The position numbers and the translations under genes are program-made. Under the pieces are notes generated by a model. The model was not told the DNA's origin. It made no database searches and saw nothing but the letters and a program-made list of their open reading frames with translations. From CBDUMN01 sp965368335 (GTDB lineage Bacteria > Pseudomonadota > Alphaproteobacteria > Rhodospirillales > JAPHRK01), in NCBI GenBank assembly GCA_965368335.1, contig CBDUMN010000034.1, forward strand, positions 1-34,401: 34,401 bases of DNA, given 5' to 3'. Positions within the stretch are counted from its first letter, which is position 1; each line of letters opens with the position of its first letter. This document shows positions 23,904-31,060 of the stretch, one piece after another.

Positions 23904-24021
23904 TGCGGAAAAACCGCAAAGCAACAGGGAAACCCCTCGAAACAAGGAAAAATCTTGACCTTTAGGCCGGTTCACGGCACTTATTCCGCCTCCAACGAAT
24001 GAAAACGGTAATATTTACTTT

Positions 24022-24240
24022 ATGGCTAAAGAAGACGTACTTGAGTTCACGGGCGTCGTGACGGAAAGACTGCCGAACGCCATGTTCCGCGTGGAACTGG
24101 AAAACGGCCATGAAATCCTTGCCCATACGGCAGGCAAAATGCGCAAACACCGCATCCGCGTACTGACCGGCGACAAGGTTTCCGTTGAAATGACCCCTTA
24201 CGACCTCACCAAAGGCCGTATCACCTTCCGCTTCAAGTAA
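24022..24240 (+). CDS. infA: Translation initiation factor IF-1
   Basis: A 72-residue OB-fold protein, the standard length. It reads MAKEDVLEFTGVVTERLPNA and continues MFRVELENGHEILAHTAGKM and RKHRIRVLTGDKVSVEMTPY, ending GRITFRFK. IF-1 binds the ribosomal A site during initiation and cooperates with IF-2 and IF-3. A possible promoter with TTGACC at 23955-23960 lies upstream, but its -10 is weak. The ribosome site is poor, as is common for this gene. Confidence 0.97.
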   Translation: MAKEDVLEFTGVVTERLPNAMFRVELENGHEILAHTAGKMRKHRIRVLTGDKVSVEMTPYDLTKGRITFRFK

Positions 24241-24270
24241 GGCGGCCTTAGGGCCTATCAGGTAAACAGC

Positions 24271-24846
24271 GTGACGGCTCCTCTCATTCTGGCTTCCGCC
24301 TCGCCGCGCCGCCTCCAGCTTCTTGAACAGATCGGCATCGTTCCCGACCGGGTTGTCCCGGCCGACGCGGACGAGTCCCCTCTAAAAAACGAATTGCCGC
24401 GCGATCAGGCCAAACGTCTGGCCCTGCTCAAGGCCGAGGCTGTCCGGGTCAATCACCCCGAAAGCTTCATCCTTGCCGCCGATACGGTGGTTGGCTGCGG
24501 ACGACGCATTCTGCCCAAGGCGGAAAGCGATGCCGAAGCCGCCCGTTGTCTCAAGCTGCTCTCCGGCCGCCGCCATCGGGTTTTCGGCGGGATTTGTCTG
24601 ATCGGACCGGACGGACGGCAAAGCCTCAAGGTCATCGAAACAGCGGTCGTTTTCAAAAGCCTATCGGAGGGGGAAATCGCCACCTATATTGCAAGCGGCG
24701 AATGGCGCGACAAAGCTGGGGCCTACGCCATCCAGGGGCGCGCCGCCGTTTTCGTGCGCAAAGTGGTCGGGTCTTATTCCAACGTGGTCGGCCTCTCGCT
24801 GTTTGAAACCAACGGCATGCTTAAAGGGTTGGGCTATCATGGCTGA
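24271..24846 (+). CDS. maf: Maf-like nucleotide pyrophosphatase
   Basis: Maf proteins hydrolyse non-canonical or standard nucleoside triphosphates to monophosphates and affect division. The 191-residue product has the N-terminal SASPRRLQLLEQIGI motif, DADESPL, ILAADTVVGCGRRIL (catalytic Asp) and the C-terminal KAGAYAIQGRAAVFV. It starts with GTG at 24271. It overlaps the following RNase E/G gene by 8 bases, so translation may be coupled. The gene order infA-maf-RNase-yacG is conserved in Alphaproteobacteria. Confidence 0.93.
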   Translation: MTAPLILASASPRRLQLLEQIGIVPDRVVPADADESPLKNELPRDQAKRLALLKAEAVRVNHPESFILAADTVVGCGRRILPKAESDAEAARCLKLLSGRRHRVFGGICLIGPDGRQSLKVIETAVVFKSLSEGEIATYIASGEWRDKAGAYAIQGRAAVFVRKVVGSYSNVVGLSLFETNGMLKGLGYHG

Positions 24847-26101
24847 GGAAATCTTCATCGACGTGGTTGAAGGGGAAACCCGCATCGCCCTCATGGAAAA
24901 AGGCCGTTCGGTCGAAGTGATCTACCATCGGAGCGACCAGCGCTCCCTGGTCGGGGACGTTTATTTGGGCCGCGTCGTACGGGTGCTGGACGGTATTCAG
25001 GCGGCCTTTATCGATATCGGAACGGAACAGACCGGATATCTCGGCCTGGGCGACACCCGCCCGCGCGGCGGTGAGCGCGAGGAAAAGAGTCGCATCGGCG
25101 ACTATGTGACCGAAGGCACCGCCGTTATCGTTCAGGTCACCAAGGACCCCTTGGGCGACAAAGGCCCCCGCCTGACCACCAACGTCTCTCTGCCCGGCCA
25201 TTACTGCGTTTTCACGCCCTTTTCAGCGACCATCGGGGTGTCGCGCCAAATTGCCGACGACGGCGAGCGTGACCGGCTACGCACCATCTTCTCACCATTG
25301 CGCGAGGAAGGGCAAGGCTACGTGGTCCGCACCCTGGCGGCCGAAGCCGACGAAGCGGCTCTCAGCGAAGAGGCGCAAACCCTGCGCGACCAGTGGGAGG
25401 CCATCCGCCGCAAACGGATCAACGCCAAGGCCCCAGCCCCCCTATTCGCCGAGGACGATCCCCTGCCCGCCATCCTGCGCGACCAAGCCAGCGAGCGCCT
25501 CAAGCGGGTCGTCTCCGACCATGGCGAAACACTGACCCGCTTAAAAGCCCTGATCGCCCGTGAAACGCCCAACCTGACCGTCACCTTCGAGCACTACACG
25601 AGCGCAACACCGCTGTTTGCCGCCGAAGAGATCGAGGACGCCATTGAAAGCGCCTTGGAAGCCGAAGTTCCGCTCTCCGATGGCGGTTCGCTGATCATCG
25701 AAACCGCCGCCGCCCTGACCGTCATCGACGTCAACTCGGGCGGACGCAGCGACGGCGGGGCCGAAAACACCGCCAAAACGGTCAATCTGGATGCAATCGA
25801 TGAAATCGTCCGCCAGATTCGCCTGCGCAACCTCTGCGGCCAAATCCTCATCGACTTCATCACCATGAAGAAGGAAGAGAACCGCGGAGCCGTTTCCGCC
25901 GCGCTGGGCAAGGCGCTCGACAGCGCGACCCATTTACACGGCTTCACCCACTTAGGCCTCATGGAACTGACCCGCAAGCGCAAGCGCGAACCGCTGATCG
26001 AAACCCTCACCGCCCCGGCCAAGGACACCTATGGCGGGCGGGTTAAATCCGAGCAGACAATCGCTTTCGAAAAACGACGCGCCGAAAGGATTAAGCCATG
26101 A
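24839..26101 (+). CDS. Ribonuclease E/G family protein, short form lacking the zinc-link
   Basis: A 420-residue member of the RNase E/G family, which cleaves single-stranded RNA in 5'-monophosphate-stimulated processing. The S1 domain is visible early (VGDVYLGRVVRVLDGIQAAF, IDIGTEQTGYLGL). Catalytic Mg-binding aspartates are Asp297 in VIDVNSGG and Asp339 in ILIDFITMK. After LGLMELTRKRKRE the usual zinc-link CPxC motif of E. coli RNase E and G is missing, and the protein ends about 30 residues later with a basic tail. The ATG at 24839 is chosen because the MAEEIFIDVVEG start fits the family. It overlaps maf by 8 bases and yacG by 4 bases. Confidence 0.9.
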   Translation: MAEEIFIDVVEGETRIALMEKGRSVEVIYHRSDQRSLVGDVYLGRVVRVLDGIQAAFIDIGTEQTGYLGLGDTRPRGGEREEKSRIGDYVTEGTAVIVQVTKDPLGDKGPRLTTNVSLPGHYCVFTPFSATIGVSRQIADDGERDRLRTIFSPLREEGQGYVVRTLAAEADEAALSEEAQTLRDQWEAIRRKRINAKAPAPLFAEDDPLPAILRDQASERLKRVVSDHGETLTRLKALIARETPNLTVTFEHYTSATPLFAAEEIEDAIESALEAEVPLSDGGSLIIETAAALTVIDVNSGGRSDGGAENTAKTVNLDAIDEIVRQIRLRNLCGQILIDFITMKKEENRGAVSAALGKALDSATHLHGFTHLGLMELTRKRKREPLIETLTAPAKDTYGGRVKSEQTIAFEKRRAERIKP

Positions 26102-26316
26102 GTGACGACGGCAAGGTGGTCCCCATCAAACGGACCAAATGCCCATCCTGCGGCAAGCCCTCTATCCTGGCTTACAAGCCCTTCTGCTCCAAGCGTTGCG
26201 CCGATCTCGACCTCGGTCAGTGGCTGACCGGCAGCTACCGCCTGGAGACCGAAGAAGAGGCCGATCTGGACGAGTTGCGCAGCGCGCTTGAAGACGGTTC
26301 GGCCGAAGAAGTTTAG
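26098..26316 (+). CDS. yacG: DNA gyrase inhibitor YacG-type zinc protein
   Basis: A 72-residue protein with a four-cysteine zinc site (Cys15, Cys18, Cys30, Cys34) in CPSCGKPS and PFCSKRCADLDLGQWL, the YacG signature. Characterised YacG binds GyrB and inhibits gyrase. The start overlaps the RNase E/G stop by 4 bases (ATGA), so the two are translationally coupled. The C-terminal third is a long acidic helix. It is the last gene before tRNA-Phe. Confidence 0.93.
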   Translation: MSDDGKVVPIKRTKCPSCGKPSILAYKPFCSKRCADLDLGQWLTGSYRLETEEEADLDELRSALEDGSAEEV

Positions 26317-26343
26317 ACCGTTCGATTATTTGAAGAAACGGCC

Positions 26344-26372
26344 TAGACAGGGGCCAAGATTTCTTCTATACA
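26344..26372 (+). promoter_or_regulatory. Sigma-70 type promoter of tRNA-Phe
   Basis: TAGACA (26344-26349) and TATACA (26367-26372), 17 bases apart, lie 44 bases before the mature tRNA 5' end. Confidence 0.65.
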
Positions 26373-26415
26373 CCCCGTCGCACACGGCGTTCACAGCCGT
26401 CGCTGCACAAAGGTT

Positions 26416-26491
26416 GCCCGGGTAGCTCAGTTGGTAGAGCAGCGGATTGAAAATCCGCGTGTCGGTGGTTCGAGTCCGCCCCCGGGCACCA
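26416..26491 (+). tRNA. tRNA-Phe (GAA anticodon)
   Basis: The sequence folds as a 76-base tRNA. The acceptor stem is GCCCGGG with CCCGGGC and the CCA is encoded (26489-26491). The anticodon stem GCGGA/TCCGC encloses loop TTGAAAA, with anticodon GAA for phenylalanine. The T-arm contains GTTCGAGTC. Seven T residues follow immediately (26492-26498) and may help terminate transcription. I saw no repeat of the tRNA 3' end downstream that would indicate an integration site. Confidence 0.98.
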
Positions 26492-26626
26492 TTTTTTTGC
26501 CTGAAATTCCAATTACTTAATGTTCGGCAGCACTCGAAAAACTCGTAGCAAGGCACTCCTGCGCCTTCCTCTTTAGAATCAATGGGCCACAATATTTCCC
26601 GCCCGCTTCCGGCAATTCCGTGCGAC

Positions 26627-26656
26627 AAATTTAAACCGGATTTGGTTTAAAAATTT
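26627..26656. repeat. AT-rich inverted repeat
   Basis: TTTAAACC (26630-26637) and GGTTTAAA (26644-26651) form a perfect 8-base stem with loop GGATTT, and AAA/TTT flanks extend it with a bulge. It is not followed by a clear T-run. A regulatory site or a weak terminator is possible. Confidence 0.5.
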
Positions 26657-26665
26657 ACGACATAA

Positions 26666-26824
26666 TCATCCATCGGCAATAGCCGGGGCATCCGGGTGCT
26701 CTACGACACCTACTTTCCCTTCGGCGGGCGCTTCTTCCGCCAATGGTTTGTGGAGGGCCTGACTCGCGTCAAGTTTCTCTTGGTCAAACTCTCTCCGAAG
26801 GATCAAAGGGCCGTTCAGAATTGA
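26666..26824 (+). pseudogene. Possible remnant of a protein-coding gene
   Basis: An open stretch of 52 codons ends at TGA 26822-26824 after an upstream TAA at 26663. The translation includes RGIRVLYDTYFPFGGRFFRQ, WFVEGLTRVKFLLVKL and SPKDQRAVQN. Codons in this frame have mostly G or C in the third position, unlike a random frame. There is no ATG and no convincing ribosome site; GTG at 26696 is the only candidate start. It could be the tail of a decayed gene or a short novel gene. I do not recognise the family. Confidence 0.25.
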
Positions 26825-26895
26825 TGGCTTTACCGAATGCGAGGAATTCAAATTCACCCAAGTTAGGATTCAACCGCGTGTCTTGGGAGCTGTAA

Positions 26896-27033
26896 ATGAC
26901 CAACTACAAGAAGCTCATAGCCGAACAAGAGCATAACGCGGCCTCGATTGCCGAACGACGCAGAAAAGACAAAGCCACCACCAAATTCCACAAATCCGTG
27001 ATGGCCGGAAAGAAGTCTAGAAAGCCGTATTAG
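26896..27033 (+). CDS. Small basic protein of unknown function
   Basis: A 45-residue ORF with ATG at 26896, GGGAG six bases upstream and a terminator-like hairpin 18 bases after the stop. The product MTNYKKLIAEQEHNAASIAE continues RRRKDKATTKFHKSVMAGKK and ends SRKPY. It is rich in Lys and Arg and probably helical. The good ribosome site and following hairpin support it as real, but I recognise no family. Confidence 0.5.
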   Translation: MTNYKKLIAEQEHNAASIAERRRKDKATTKFHKSVMAGKKSRKPY

Positions 27034-27050
27034 GGCCCGTGTATCTAATG

Positions 27051-27091
27051 AAGAAGCGGCTGATCGCCACAAGCGAAAGCCGTTTCTTCTT
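27051..27091. terminator. Bidirectional terminator-like hairpin
   Basis: AAGAAGCGGCT (27051-27061) pairs with AGCCGTTTCTT (27078-27088), with one wobble, around a 16-base loop. It lies between the 45-residue gene (plus) and the convergent end of the degenerate receiver gene (minus), so it may serve both. T-runs are short. Confidence 0.5.
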
Positions 27092-27101
27092 TCCCCTCAC
27101 A

Positions 27102-27893
27102 TTAAATCAAAAATAGATTATCCAGCGCCTTGAATAGATCGTCGCCGAACGAGGGGCCTTTGTGGATGATCGGTGTGCCTGCAGGTAGGTATTGAAGGTG
27201 TTCGTCGCTGTCTTCGAGGCTGGTGATCAGCGCGATGGGGATATTGCGGGTGGCGGGCATGGCGAGTAAGCCGGTCGCCAGATTGATGCCGTCCAGTTCG
27301 GGCATGACGGCGGAGATGATCACCAGATCGGGCTTGGTTCTCACAATCTGGGCGAAGGCGTCCAAAACCGTGGAAACCGTATTCACCCGATAGCCGCACT
27401 GCTGCAATTCACGCTCGACGTAATGGGCTGCGGTTCCATGCAGCATGACCAGCATCACCTCAACGTTACGCACCTCAATGTCCGTTTCGCTGAAACCGAT
27501 CTTGGCGGGAAGCTCGCGCACCACTTTCGAGGCGTCGCTATCCATGGGCAAACGCCCTTCGCAGACATCCATCAAACGATCAACGAAGACTTGAAGGTCG
27601 TCGACTGCACGGGGCGGAAGCTGCTTTAGGTTGTCGAGAAAATCCTCCAGGCGCTGAGCAATATTGCCAAGCAATCTTAGACCCACATTCCCCGCCTGGA
27701 CGCGAAGTTTCATTGCCGTCCGCAGGACCTTGGAAAGAAGTTGGTCCTGCTCTAGCCGACCATGACGAAACTCATCGAGTTGAAGGTCCAACTCATCCGC
27801 CAAATCCTTGGCTTCGTCTAAAACTTCCTGACGGAGTTCCTGGGCGACGCCCTCAAAACCGTGCGGATAGACTCCCTTGAAATCGTCGCTCAT
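27102..27893 (-). CDS. Degenerate HPt plus receiver-domain protein
   Basis: A 263-residue soluble protein. After an acidic N-terminal helix, residues about 25-115 resemble a histidine phosphotransfer (HPt) bundle. LRTAMKLRVQAGNVG aligns well with the HPt core FRAAHTLKGSSGNFG, but the phosphorylatable His is Met61. A linker leads to a receiver-like domain (about 143-263): VRNVEVMLVMLHGTAAH lacks the acidic pair, PDLVIISAVMPELDGINLA has Ser194 where the phospho-Asp should be, yet ALITSLED and the Lys in PIIHKGPS (Lys245) remain. Both phosphotransfer residues are therefore absent. I chose ATG 27893; ATG 27905 is possible. The gene lies 64 bases downstream of ybaK on the same strand. It probably works by binding, not phosphorylation. 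Confidence 0.8.
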   Translation of the reverse strand: MSDDFKGVYPHGFEGVAQELRQEVLDEAKDLADELDLQLDEFRHGRLEQDQLLSKVLRTAMKLRVQAGNVGLRLLGNIAQRLEDFLDNLKQLPPRAVDDLQVFVDRLMDVCEGRLPMDSDASKVVRELPAKIGFSETDIEVRNVEVMLVMLHGTAAHYVERELQQCGYRVNTVSTVLDAFAQIVRTKPDLVIISAVMPELDGINLATGLLAMPATRNIPIALITSLEDSDEHLQYLPAGTPIIHKGPSFGDDLFKALDNLFLI

Positions 27894-27957
27894 GGTCCCT
27901 CGCATCCAAGACGGTGTTTATTTTGAGTTTCATACTAACCGAAAGAGATGACAACAC

Positions 27958-28425
27958 CTATCGTCCGATCTCGGCAAAGACCGCATTTGTCAGTTTCGCC
28001 AGGTCATTGGGGCCAAGCTCAATTTCGAGCCCACGACGACCGGCGCTGACGTGAATGGTCTCAAACTCCCTTGCCGATGCGTCGATCACTGTTTTGAGAC
28101 GTTTTTTTTGGCCTAAAGGGCTAACCCCGCCCAACACATAACCGGTTGAGCGCTCCACATCCGCCGCATCGGCCATGGTTGCCTTTTTCACGCCGAGAGC
28201 CTTGGCCATCTGCTTCAGGTTCAGCATGGTCGATACGGGCAAAACCGCAACGGCAAGATCTTTCACCCCGAAATCGACGACCAGCGTTTTAAACACCCGA
28301 TCCTCGGAAACACCCAGCTTTTCAGCAGCCTCCCCACCATAAGACTCGGCCGCGGGATCGTGTTCATATTCGTGAACCCGAAACTCGATTTTGGCTTCTT
28401 TAGCCGCGTTGATGCCTGGGGTCAT
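27958..28425 (-). CDS. ybaK: Cys-tRNA(Pro) deacylase YbaK
   Basis: YbaK hydrolyses cysteine mischarged onto tRNA-Pro. The 155-residue protein has the family pattern: MTPGINAAKEAKIEFRVHEY near the start, SEDRVFKTLVVDF (with the catalytic Lys) near residue 41, VSTMLNLKQMAKALGVKKAT, and GYVLGGVSPLGQKKRLKTVI with the GGVSP loop. I chose the ATG at 28425, preceded by AAAGGTGA; a start 15 bases earlier would lack a ribosome site. It is divergent from the DUF2189 gene and probably shares a transcript with the degenerate receiver gene. Confidence 0.93.
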   Translation of the reverse strand: MTPGINAAKEAKIEFRVHEYEHDPAAESYGGEAAEKLGVSEDRVFKTLVVDFGVKDLAVAVLPVSTMLNLKQMAKALGVKKATMADAADVERSTGYVLGGVSPLGQKKRLKTVIDASAREFETIHVSAGRRGLEIELGPNDLAKLTNAVFAEIGR

Positions 28426-28553
28426 TTCTTCACCTTTCAATTCACCCTATCCCGCATGCTTGCTAAGCGCTTGCTCCTGCCAAACCTACCCCCTCTTTCA
28501 ATTGTCTTCCAGGCTTCCCATATGCCTTTAGGACGTCAATCAGGAGAGGCCCC

Positions 28554-29375
28554 ATGTCGCAAGATGCTTTGCACGGCCCATCGCCCCAGCCAGCCGAACG
28601 ACCGAACCTTTTGGTCGGCGAAATGGCCTTGGTGGGCGACGTTTCCACCGATGACGTCTGGCGCTGGCTGGCCGAAGGCTGGAAAGACCTAAAAGCCAAC
28701 GCCGCCATAAGCATGACCTATGCAGGACTGTTCGTCGTCTTCGGCTTTGCCCTCTCCTTTGGCTTTTACTTCATGGGATGGCCCTATCTGGTTCTTCCCG
28801 GCCTATCGGGCTTCCTGCTCGTCGGCCCGGCGGTCGGTATCGGATTTTATGAAATCAGTCGTCGCTCGGCGGCCGGAGAGCCCGTCTCATTGCTCAACGC
28901 CCTACTGGCTTTTCGGCGCAATACGCTGGGCATCATGGGACTCGGCATTGCCCTTGTTTTTCTCTTTCAGGTATGGATCCGTCTGTCTTTCACCGTTTTC
29001 GCCATCAGCTTCCCAGGCGTCATGCCCGAATGGAGCGATATTTTCGCCCGCGCTCTCTCCATGGAGGGGATTTACTTTGGCATCGCCATCACGGCGCTGG
29101 GATCGGTTTTCGCCACCTTGATTTTCTTTGCCGCCGGGTTCGCCATGCCCCTGATGCTGGACCGGAAAACAATTCTTATCCCCTCACTGATCGCCAGCGC
29201 CTATGCCGTGGGACGCAACAAAGGAGCCATGGTTCTCTGGGCCGGACTGATTGTGGCGTTTACCGGCCTCGGCCTGGCGACGGCCTCTCTAGGCCTCATC
29301 ATCACCCTCCCCTTGATCGGTCACGCCACATGGCACGCCTACAAGCAGGTCATGGCCGGAGACGCCAGGTCTTAA
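28554..29375 (+). CDS. DUF2189 integral membrane protein
   Basis: A 273-residue inner-membrane protein with about six hydrophobic helices. The start DVWRWLAEGWKDLKANAAIS and the loop VGPAVGIGFYEISRRSAAGE followed by LLNALLAFRRN are typical of DUF2189. Function is unknown in the family. It is convergent with the polyphosphate kinase gene, with 7 bases between stops. It has its own upstream region shared with ybaK. The codon usage matches the neighbours. Confidence 0.85.
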   Translation: MSQDALHGPSPQPAERPNLLVGEMALVGDVSTDDVWRWLAEGWKDLKANAAISMTYAGLFVVFGFALSFGFYFMGWPYLVLPGLSGFLLVGPAVGIGFYEISRRSAAGEPVSLLNALLAFRRNTLGIMGLGIALVFLFQVWIRLSFTVFAISFPGVMPEWSDIFARALSMEGIYFGIAITALGSVFATLIFFAAGFAMPLMLDRKTILIPSLIASAYAVGRNKGAMVLWAGLIVAFTGLGLATASLGLIITLPLIGHATWHAYKQVMAGDARS

Positions 29376-29382
29376 CCCTGCC

Positions 29383-30321
29383 CTACTCCTGGTCGCTCCA
29401 GCCTCCTTCGGTATCGAGATGGTTCTCATAGAGTTGTTCCGGCGTTCCCACCAATTTTGGATCGGGAGCCGTGGCAATTTCCGGATCACGACCTGGATAG
29501 TCGAGCGTTTGCAGGAAATATCGAATGCAGTTGACGCGGGCACGTTTTTTATCGTCCGAGCGAATGACGGTCCAAGGCGCATCGGCCGTATGGGTGTGGA
29601 AGAACATATTTTCCTTAGCCTCGGTATAGTCGTCCCAACGATCAAGCGATTCCACGTCGATGGGGCTCAACTTCCAATGCTTTAAGGGGTCGGCCTGACG
29701 CGACTGGAATCGCCTTAGCTGTTCTTCGCGACTGACCGAAAACCAGAACTTCATCAAAATAATCCCGCTGCGCACCAGCATGCGCTCGAACTCAGGCACC
29801 TGCCGCATGAATTCACGGTATTCGGTGGGAGAACAGAAACCCATTACCCGCTCAACTCCCGCCCGGTTGTACCAGGAACGGTCGAACAGAACAATTTCGC
29901 CGCGGGTTGGAAGATGTTTGATATAGCGCTGAAAATACCACTGCCCCTTTTCCGCTTCAGTCGGCTTTTCAAGCGCAATGACATGGGCTCCACGAGGGTT
30001 GAGGTGCTCCATAAAACGCTTGATGGCGCCACCCTTACCCGCTGCATCGCGCCCCTCAAACAGCATGACGACGCGCTGGCCGGTATCCTTAACCCAGTTT
30101 TGAACCTTCAATAGCTCAATTTGAAGTTCTTGCTTCTGCGCATCGTACTGGGCTCGACGCATGCGCTGTTTATAGGGGTAGCCTTCCGGCAGAGGCGCTT
30201 TGCCCTTACGCTTGGCTCGATCATGCTGAAGCAAGGCATGGCTCTTGTGAGGTCCCTGCCTTCTTGCCTTGGCTGGCCGATTTTCCTGGGTTGTTTTTTG
30301 CTTATCGCTGGCGGTATCCAT
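29383..30321 (-). CDS. ppk2: Polyphosphate kinase 2 (PPK2 family)
   Basis: A 312-residue cytoplasmic enzyme that uses polyphosphate to phosphorylate nucleotides or makes polyphosphate in reverse. Walker A is VVMLFEGRDAAGKGGAIKRF near residues 83-102, and Walker B and lid features are EIVLFDRSWYNRAGVERVMG near 142-161 and REEQLRRFQSRQADPLKHWK near 198-217. DRWDDYTEAKENMFFHT follows. One-domain length fits class I. The first 50 residues are a basic, low-complexity extension common in this subgroup. No other polyphosphate gene is in the window. Confidence 0.93.
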   Translation of the reverse strand: MDTASDKQKTTQENRPAKARRQGPHKSHALLQHDRAKRKGKAPLPEGYPYKQRMRRAQYDAQKQELQIELLKVQNWVKDTGQRVVMLFEGRDAAGKGGAIKRFMEHLNPRGAHVIALEKPTEAEKGQWYFQRYIKHLPTRGEIVLFDRSWYNRAGVERVMGFCSPTEYREFMRQVPEFERMLVRSGIILMKFWFSVSREEQLRRFQSRQADPLKHWKLSPIDVESLDRWDDYTEAKENMFFHTHTADAPWTVIRSDDKKRARVNCIRYFLQTLDYPGRDPEIATAPDPKLVGTPEQLYENHLDTEGGWSDQE

Positions 30322-30427
30322 GGCGGCCCTCTGCTGTCAGACGTCCAATGACAGAAAACCTTAGGACTTTCAGGCGCCAAAGCCAATTAAGTGATTATGA
30401 AAACGCAGATGAAATGCTCTATTCGGG

Positions 30428-30847
30428 TTATGGGTCCGCATTTAACGGCTCACCGTTTTGCAACGCGAGCCAGATCGCCTCTCGGGCGCTCAAAAGCTCC
30501 CGATGAAGACTTGGGTCGGCGTTTTCAATCAAACGCAGGGTTCGGATCAGGATATCGTTAAATCGGCTTTTCAAGCTTTCAAGGTCAGCATCCTGTCCTT
30601 TGTGATATCTGTCCACATCCTCCAGAAGCCTCTCAAACCTATGCTTGAGATCAAGCTTGGCGAAGAAACCGATGGCAGACGTGCCTTCCAGTCGTTCGGA
30701 AAGATCGATCAAATCGGGATCAAGGCTTACATAAGCCTGTTCAATAGGCGGATGGCTCTCCATACGGGCCCAAGCAGGGTGGGAGCAGAGAAGCGTCAAA
30801 CAAAAGACGGCAAAAGCGGCAAGCATTTGGCGCAGATTGAAAATCAT
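30428..30847 (-). CDS. Exported helical protein of unknown function
   Basis: A 139-residue protein with a signal peptide (FNLRQMLAAFAVFCLTLLCS, cleavage near PAWA-RM). The mature part is acidic and almost all helical: YVSLDPDLIDLSERLE, LDLKHRFERLLEDVDRYHKG and LESLKSRFNDILIRTLRLIE. I do not recognise the family. The start at 30847 is supported by AAGGA nine bases upstream; a start at 30868 is possible. It is oriented like the kinase gene upstream but 213 bases away, so co-transcription is uncertain. Confidence 0.68.
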   Translation of the reverse strand: MIFNLRQMLAAFAVFCLTLLCSHPAWARMESHPPIEQAYVSLDPDLIDLSERLEGTSAIGFFAKLDLKHRFERLLEDVDRYHKGQDADLESLKSRFNDILIRTLRLIENADPSLHRELLSAREAIWLALQNGEPLNADP

Positions 30848-31060
30848 GGTCGAGATCCTTTCCGGCAATCACCGGCGCTCTTCCCATTGCCCGATGCCAT
30901 CCCCCGAAAAGAGCGCTGACAGCGAAGCATCGTGCGTTCCAACAGGTCTTCAGATAATAGAGACTGCAAAACCCATACCGTTTTCCAACAAAAACGGGGC
31001 GTCTGGAATCAACGACTTAAAGAGGGAGTCCAAACAGGGTTACTTGAAAATAGGCATTTC

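Larger units (their letters stand above)
26492..26895. other. Region after tRNA-Phe with inverted repeat and possible gene remnant
   Basis: About 400 bases with no confident gene. It contains an inverted repeat TTTAAACC/GGTTTAAA (26630-26637 and 26644-26651, spacer of 6). It also contains an open stretch at 26666-26824 in the plus frame whose codons have the C/G-rich third positions of real genes (listed separately). A minus-strand frame at 26666-26857 is also open but weaker. Confidence 0.5.

Noticed and set aside
26416..26498. tRNA-Phe as a phage or island attachment site
   Set aside because: No direct repeat of the tRNA 3' end and no integrase gene were seen downstream within the window.
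26666..26857. 63-codon minus-strand frame after tRNA-Phe
   Set aside because: It starts with GTG without a ribosome site, and the plus strand of the same bases looks more coding by third-position composition.
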